From Desulfobacterales bacterium (GTDB lineage: Bacteria; Desulfobacterota; DSM-4660; Desulfatiglandales; Desulfatiglandaceae), in contig JAKLQB010000410.1 in the NCBI GenBank assembly GCA_022013615.1, forward strand, positions 1-9,520: 9,520 nucleotides of DNA, given 5' to 3'. Both the position numbers and the translations under genes were made by a program. Below are positions 5,611-9,520 of this stretch, piece after piece. Position 1 is the stretch's first letter. Every line of letters starts with the position of its first letter. The notes beneath the pieces were generated by a model that ran no database searches, had not been told where the DNA came from, and saw only the letters and a list, made by a program, of their open reading frames with translations.

Positions 5611-7020
5611 TTACTTGGCCATATGTGATTTATCACCTTTGGGCCGAAGAGCGGATGAATCGATATCAAATTTCTTGATCTTGTAATGGATGGCCCTGCG
5701 GCTTATTCCCAACAATTTGGCTGCGCTCTTCTGTACCCCACCCGCCTGTTTCAAAGCACGAATGATCGTGTTGCGCTCGCTTTCCTGCAAAGAAAAAGAT
5801 TCGCTTTCAGACAAAGCAGTACTGGGAAGATCCGGAAGTCCGGTAATACGGAGATCACTCGGGTGCAATACGCCGTCTTTACATAAGACTACTGCGACTT
5901 CCAAGGCATTCTTGAGTTCCCGGACGTTGCCTGGCCATGGATAATCACAGAGCCATTTGACTGTCTCTGGTAGAATCTTGGCCATTGGAACTTTATGGCT
6001 TTTACAAAAGGCTTCCACAAAATTCTGTGATAAAAACGGAATATCCTCTTTTCTCTCCCTAAGCAGAGGGATTTTTAAAGTGAAAACGCGTAGCCTGTAA
6101 TACAGATCCTCCCGGAAACGACCTGCTTTTATATCTTTGAGTAAATCCGTATTTGTGGCCGCAATTATACGACAATCGATTGCTGTTTCCCTGACCGCGC
6201 CTATCCTCCTTATCCTCCGGTTTTCCAGGAATCGGAGAAGGCGGGTTTGCATCTCAGGGGACACATTGCCGATTTCATCCAAGAAAAGTGTCCCACCATC
6301 TGCTGTTTCGATCAGCCCCTTTTTGTCGCGAATTGCGTGTGTGAAGGAACCCTTAACGTGTCCAAAGAGCTCGCTTTCCAAAAGGCCTTCAGGTGTGGCG
6401 CTGCAATCCACAACAACGAGAGGCTGATATTGACGAGGCCCCATTTGATGAATCAGTTTGGCGGCGTGTTCCTTTCCCACACCGCTTTCACCGAGGATCA
6501 GCACATTGACATCACTTGCGGCAACCTTTTTAATAAGATCGTAAAGTTCTCTCATGACAGGGCTTTTAACCCTGTCTAAGTCCTGGATTCGATCAAACTC
6601 TTTATCACTGGTGAGGTGTAAAGAAACGCCTTCAAGGATTTTACCGATTTTTTTGAGCAGTTCACGACCGTCGAAAGGTTTGGCCAGGTAATCTACAGCT
6701 CCCGCCTTAACTGCATGTACGGCATCGGGGATGGTACCATAAGCAGTGAGAAAGATCAGGGGAAGTCCGGGCCTGAGTGATCGTACCTCTGTCAATAGCC
6801 CCATCCCTCCCATACCAGGCATCTTCATATCGGATATCAATAAATCCACATGTTGCGTTTTGATGATCTTGAGTGCTTCAGGAGCTCCAGTGGCCTTTAG
6901 GACTTGAAAGCCTCCAGATGAAAGCCTTGCCTCCAGCACCTCAAGTACGTGCCGGTCATCATCTACCACAAGGATGGACTGCTGGGAACCTGAGATTTTC
7001 ACCACTTCAGGACTATTCAA
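5611..7020 (-). CDS. Sigma-54-dependent response regulator (NtrC/GlrR type)
   Basis: This 469-residue DNA-binding regulator activates sigma-54 promoters when phosphorylated. The receiver domain (15-125) has acidic residues Asp20-22, phospho-acceptor Asp64 in ISDMKMP, Thr92 and Lys114. The AAA+ domain (150-395) has Walker A GESGVGKE (177-184), Walker B TLFLDE (244-249), arginine-finger region RFREDLYYRL (301-310) and WPGNVRELKN (362-371). The sigma-54 contact loop, usually GAFTGA, reads GSFTHA (224-229). A Fis-type helix-turn-helix lies at about 430-450. The start is TTG 7020, whose TTGA overlaps the TGA of the lipoprotein gene by four bases, so translation is probably coupled; GAGG lies about ten bases upstream. 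Its kinase is most likely the membrane kinase two genes upstream. Confidence 0.92.
   Translation of the reverse strand: MNSPEVVKISGSQQSILVVDDDRHVLEVLEARLSSGGFQVLKATGAPEALKIIKTQHVDLLISDMKMPGMGGMGLLTEVRSLRPGLPLIFLTAYGTIPDAVHAVKAGAVDYLAKPFDGRELLKKIGKILEGVSLHLTSDKEFDRIQDLDRVKSPVMRELYDLIKKVAASDVNVLILGESGVGKEHAAKLIHQMGPRQYQPLVVVDCSATPEGLLESELFGHVKGSFTHAIRDKKGLIETADGGTLFLDEIGNVSPEMQTRLLRFLENRRIRRIGAVRETAIDCRIIAATNTDLLKDIKAGRFREDLYYRLRVFTLKIPLLRERKEDIPFLSQNFVEAFCKSHKVPMAKILPETVKWLCDYPWPGNVRELKNALEVAVVLCKDGVLHPSDLRITGLPDLPSTALSESESFSLQESERNTIIRALKQAGGVQKSAAKLLGISRRAIHYKIKKFDIDSSALRPKGDKSHMAK
6334..6351 (-). other. Variant sigma-54 contact loop (GSFTHA for GAFTGA)
   Basis: Residues 224-229 of the regulator replace Ala with Ser and the second Gly with His in the loop that touches sigma-54. 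The Phe-Thr core that is essential in NtrC-family proteins is kept. Walker A and B are intact, so ATPase activity is expected. Whether sigma-54 activation is retained cannot be read from sequence. Confidence 0.75.
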
Positions 7021-7706
7021 GGGGAAGACACCTCTTTCTTTTTTTCTTTGATCTTCTGGTCGATGGCCTCTAAAGACTTTATTTTGTCTCTTAGAGTCTG
7101 GATTTGTGTTTCCAGGACACCAACATAGTCTGCTTGATTCTTCAACATAATCTGGATTTCATTCTCCATGACCTTCAGCCGATCATTAAGTCGCTGGATT
7201 TCCTTTTCTTTGGCCCGGAGGAGCTTTTCGAGCCCTAATTTCTCATCGGATATTACTGCAGGCCTTATCTGGATCTTGTTTGGCTTTGGAAGAATTCTGG
7301 ATTTCAGTAAGGGTCTCAGGATGCGAGGGTCCTCATCTTCAAGGTCAGCAGGGGCATGCTTACTCCAGGCATCCCAGAGCATGAGAGCCTCTCTCACGTC
7401 TTCAGGATTTTCGGCCAAACTCAATTTCGCACAGGCCAGGCCGTAACGCGCCTTACGAGCGATTTTGTCATCCGAAGAATGTTGTAAAATTTCATATCCT
7501 TCTAAGGCCTTTTTGAAGTCACCATTTTGAATGGCCTGGTTTGCTATCCTCAATGCGATTAAATCAGAGTCGGGGCGGCTTGTTTTCTTCGCTGTTTCGG
7601 GCGGCTCAAGAACCAAACCGCACCCCAGGAACTGAAACAGCCAAATGAGTATTGTCAGCCATGCCAGAAAGTTTAGAGTCTCTTGATGAATCTGCTTGGT
7701 TTTCAT
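7017..7706 (-). CDS. Coiled-coil lipoprotein, QseG-like by position
   Basis: From ATG 7706 the protein has 229 residues. It begins with a lipoprotein signal: basic MKTK, a hydrophobic core (11-28) and lipobox FLGC, with Cys29 the predicted lipidated residue. Residues 50-120 are Ala-rich helical pairs resembling TPR repeats (NGDFKKALEGYEIL, IARKARYGLACAKL). The last 80 residues are a strongly charged heptad coiled coil. It lies between the membrane kinase and the sigma-54 regulator, and its size, lipid anchor and place match QseG, the outer-membrane lipoprotein that controls kinase QseE/GlrK in enterobacteria. The similarity is architectural; I see no clear sequence match. A GTG at 7739 (AGG seven bases upstream) would add 11 residues but lengthen the signal's n-region unusually. 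The gene overlaps the next by four bases. Confidence 0.75.
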   Translation of the reverse strand: MKTKQIHQETLNFLAWLTILIWLFQFLGCGLVLEPPETAKKTSRPDSDLIALRIANQAIQNGDFKKALEGYEILQHSSDDKIARKARYGLACAKLSLAENPEDVREALMLWDAWSKHAPADLEDEDPRILRPLLKSRILPKPNKIQIRPAVISDEKLGLEKLLRAKEKEIQRLNDRLKVMENEIQIMLKNQADYVGVLETQIQTLRDKIKSLEAIDQKIKEKKKEVSSP

Positions 7707-7743
7707 GATACAATAAGTTTCGGTTCTACGTACCAGCACTCAC

Positions 7744-7762
7744 ATGCCTGTAAAAAAGGCAT
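7744..7762 (-). other. Small hairpin between kinase and lipoprotein genes
   Basis: ATGCC (7744-7748) pairs with GGCAT (7758-7762) across a nine-base A/T-rich loop in the 72-base gap before the lipoprotein start. In the transcript it includes the AGG that would serve the alternative GTG start at 7739, so it could mask that start. A 5-bp stem is weak evidence. Confidence 0.2.
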
Positions 7763-7778
7763 TTTAAAAAGCCAGAGA

Positions 7779-9224
7779 CTATCTTCCAGCGGTGGGCAGG
7801 GAAAAACCAAATGTGCTGCCCTGTCCGATTTTGCTTTCTACCCACAATGTTCCACCATGAGCTTCCACAATGTGCTTGGATATATAAAGGCCTAATCCAA
7901 CACCGTCCATATGACCTCTTATTTTCCGGGCCTGGTAGTATTTGTTAAAAATAAGGGATTGTTCCTCTTCCTGGATGCCTGGCCCTTTGTCTGAGATAGA
8001 GAACATGAGGCTTGTGCCTGCTTCGTCCTCTTCTATACGCACTTTAACCTTGCTTTTAGTGGGAGAAAATTTGACGGCATTACCCAGGAGATTAATAAAG
8101 ACCTGTTTTAGGTGCTCCGGGTCTGCCATCATGTTGGGAATCCCGGGGGGGATTTCTGTCTCGATTTTGATTCTTTTTGCCTCCGCTGTAGAGGCCATGC
8201 CGTGGATACACTCGGAAACGAAGGCAGAGGTACCGATTGAGAGAGGTCGTATTTTTATTGCACTGGATGCCAGGCGCGAAACCTGCATAAGATGATTCAA
8301 CAAATTACCAATGCGCCCTATTTCAGAACTTGCAATCTCAAGAAATTTCCTTTGCCGGTCGTTGACCGGCCCCATGACCTCTTCCGCAATCATATTCACT
8401 GATTCACCGATCGAAGTCAAGGGGGTTCTGATCTCATGGCTTAGCATGGAGACAAAATCCGAGCGCATTTGTTCCTCTTCCTTTAAACGTACGGACATTT
8501 CATTGAAAGCCCTTGCCAGTTCGCCAAATTCATCCTTGGAACGGATACGAATGGGCACGCTAAATCTATCTTGCGAGATTGTCCGGATACCCTTGAGGAG
8601 CTCCCTGAGAGGACGAAGGGTGGTATAAGTGAAAAAGATGATTCCAAGCAAACCCACCATGCTTGATACTCCTATCCCAATCAGACCATTTCGGGCGGAG
8701 GTTTGGCCCCGGCGATTCAGTTCTGTTGTTGCAAGATAAACCTCATATTCGTTTTCGGCACGGGCTATGTAAATTTTCTCAATCCATTCGTTGATTACAT
8801 TCACAGGAATCCAGGGAATTTTGGAAGGTTGGGCCTTTTTCAGGTCTTTCAGCCTTGGAGAGATGTTCAGGTAACTTTCATAAAGATTTTTCCAATTATC
8901 CGAGATTGCCATACCCTTTGCTTCCATCTGCACGATTTTTTTTAATTGACCTTCGAAGTCTTTTCGTGCAGTATCGAAATAATTCAAATAGGCATCTTTG
9001 CCCAGTAAACGATATTTCTTCTCATTTTCTTCCATGCTGAGTAAGTTCTCGATCATTTTTTTTGAGGCCGCAGATATCTCATTGTTTTTATTAATAATGT
9101 TTCCTGATATTTTCACGATGTGCTGTAGGTCTATGTAAAAAACCAAAATAGTCCCGAAAAATATCAATACGATAATAAAAAACCACACAAATAATTTGTC
9201 AGTTATTCCATAGGTTAGCTTCAT
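7779..9224 (-). CDS. Membrane sensor histidine kinase with HAMP domain (GlrK/QseE-like)
   Basis: This 481-residue inner-membrane kinase probably phosphorylates the sigma-54 regulator encoded two genes downstream. Membrane helix 1 spans 11-31. A helical extracytoplasmic domain (about 32-178) resembles a four-helix-bundle/CHASE3-type sensor. Membrane helix 2 is at 179-200 and a HAMP linker at about 201-250 (PLRELLKGIRTIS, DEFGELARAFNEM). The dimerisation helix carries His263 in SHEIRTPLTSIGES. The ATP domain has the N box with Asn382 (INLLGNAVKFSP), G1 box DKGPG (412-416) and G2 box GVGLGL (441-446), followed by HIVEAHGGTLWVES. All catalytic boxes are intact. ATG 9224 has AGG six bases upstream. 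It is the first gene of a kinase-lipoprotein-regulator unit and ends in TAG, showing that TAG is a normal stop here. Confidence 0.93.
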   Translation of the reverse strand: MKLTYGITDKLFVWFFIIVLIFFGTILVFYIDLQHIVKISGNIINKNNEISAASKKMIENLLSMEENEKKYRLLGKDAYLNYFDTARKDFEGQLKKIVQMEAKGMAISDNWKNLYESYLNISPRLKDLKKAQPSKIPWIPVNVINEWIEKIYIARAENEYEVYLATTELNRRGQTSARNGLIGIGVSSMVGLLGIIFFTYTTLRPLRELLKGIRTISQDRFSVPIRIRSKDEFGELARAFNEMSVRLKEEEQMRSDFVSMLSHEIRTPLTSIGESVNMIAEEVMGPVNDRQRKFLEIASSEIGRIGNLLNHLMQVSRLASSAIKIRPLSIGTSAFVSECIHGMASTAEAKRIKIETEIPPGIPNMMADPEHLKQVFINLLGNAVKFSPTKSKVKVRIEEDEAGTSLMFSISDKGPGIQEEEQSLIFNKYYQARKIRGHMDGVGLGLYISKHIVEAHGGTLWVESKIGQGSTFGFSLPTAGR

Positions 9225-9244
9225 CTTTGGCCTGCTTCCTGACG

Positions 9245-9253
9245 CTTATAGCA
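9245..9253 (-). promoter_or_regulatory. Possible extended -10 promoter for the kinase operon
   Basis: The minus strand reads TGCTATAAG (9253-9245), an extended -10 element with five of six consensus bases in TATAAG. It would start transcription near 9238, leaving a very short leader that still contains the ribosome site. No good -35 box lies at the right distance, which extended -10 promoters can tolerate. I found no -24/-12 sigma-54 site with correct GG-N10-GC spacing. Confidence 0.3.
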
Positions 9254-9313
9254 CGTATTTGTAACTTCACAGTAAACTATCAATCCCTAACCCTGATAAA
9301 CCGGAAAAGTTGC

Positions 9314-9345
9314 AAGTGAGCTAAAGTTTGAAGTGACTAAAGTTA
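9314..9345 (+). repeat. Two-copy direct repeat upstream of the kinase operon
   Basis: AAGTGAGCTAAAGTTTG (9314-9330) is followed directly by AAGTGACTAAAGTTA (9331-9345), the same unit with one base missing. A small hairpin, GGAG-TCGCTTCG-CTCC (9347-9362), follows. The arrangement looks like non-coding intergenic repeat sequence, not an operator, but a regulator site is possible. Confidence 0.5.
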
Positions 9346-9482
9346 GGGAGTCGCTTCGCTCCTTCTATTTACATAAAGTAGACAGAATTTCATAGATTCT
9401 TGAAGTTCAGAACTCGTTATTTGATCTAAGAACTAGGTCCGATTTTTGGACACCATCCTCATCATAATGGCTATATGGAGCC

Positions 9483-9520
9483 AAATTGAGGAATTGTGAA
9501 TTTAGGGATTGAGGGATTAA
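9483..9520 (+). repeat. Degenerate 8-base tandem repeat running off the window
   Basis: The end of the window reads AATTGAGGAATTGTG, then TTTAGGGATTGAGGGATTAA, with GGGATTGA/GGGATTAA as the clearest units. TTAGGGATTGA (9502-9512) is the exact inverse complement of TCAATCCCTAA at 9280-9290, so related sequence flanks the 9291-9501 stretch in opposite orientation. The rest of 9225-9520 holds no gene that I can support. Confidence 0.45.

Noticed and set aside
9225..9520. Sigma-54 promoter (self-activation) upstream of the kinase operon
   Set aside because: The best GG...GC pair (in TGGCTCCATATAGCC, minus strand) has a 9-base gap instead of 10 and poor flanking matches.
1..9520. tRNA, rRNA or CRISPR array
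   Set aside because: No cloverleaf-like or rRNA-like sequence and no regularly spaced direct repeats with unique spacers were seen anywhere in the window.

Overview
The window looks like a chromosomal segment from a Gram-negative, probably anaerobic Desulfobacterota (former Deltaproteobacteria) bacterium. This rests on family impressions, not a search. The signs are moderate GC, a sigma-54 regulator with sensor kinases and a lipoprotein, a kinase subtype with a Cys-rich ATPase domain, a small cobalamin-binding domain protein, and a zinc-ribbon/DUF3426 protein.

Layout. (1) 1-152, minus strand: the start of a cobalamin-binding domain protein, cut by the window edge. (2) 153-338: a divergent intergenic region. 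(3) 339-1151, plus strand: a stand-alone GlmU-type nucleotidyltransferase domain protein, ending at a terminator shared with the convergent gene. (4) 2756-1234, minus strand: a two-gene unit of hypoxanthine phosphoribosyltransferase (hpt) followed by a zinc-ribbon, single-membrane-span DUF3426 protein. A good sigma-70-type promoter sits at 2869-2897. (5) 2910-3210: a ~301-bp element bounded by two nested pairs of long, nearly perfect inverted repeats. It has TA at both ends and open frames on both strands, and resembles a MITE or non-autonomous transposon. It begins one base after the stop codon of the next gene. (6) 9224-3212, minus strand: a signalling locus of four consecutive genes. They are a membrane sensor kinase, a coiled-coil lipoprotein, a sigma-54-dependent response regulator, and a soluble PAS-PAS-GAF histidine kinase. 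The first three reproduce the order kinase - lipoprotein - sigma-54 regulator known for glrK-qseG-glrR (qseE-qseG-qseF) of enterobacteria. The fourth gene carries an in-frame TAG inside its first PAS domain. (7) 9225-9520: a repeat-bearing intergenic region upstream of this locus.

How the genes work together. The membrane kinase, with the lipoprotein as a likely envelope partner, probably phosphorylates the sigma-54 activator, which then switches on unknown -24/-12 promoters. The PAS-PAS-GAF kinase would add a cytoplasmic input, but its first PAS domain is interrupted, so it may be inactive, read through, or made as a shorter protein. The hpt/DUF3426 pair and the nucleotidyltransferase have no visible link to the signalling genes.

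The points most worth a second look are the inverted-repeat element at 2910-3210, the in-frame TAG at 5267-5269, the Cys cluster inside the kinase ATPase domain, and the variant sigma-54 contact loop (GSFTHA) of the regulator.
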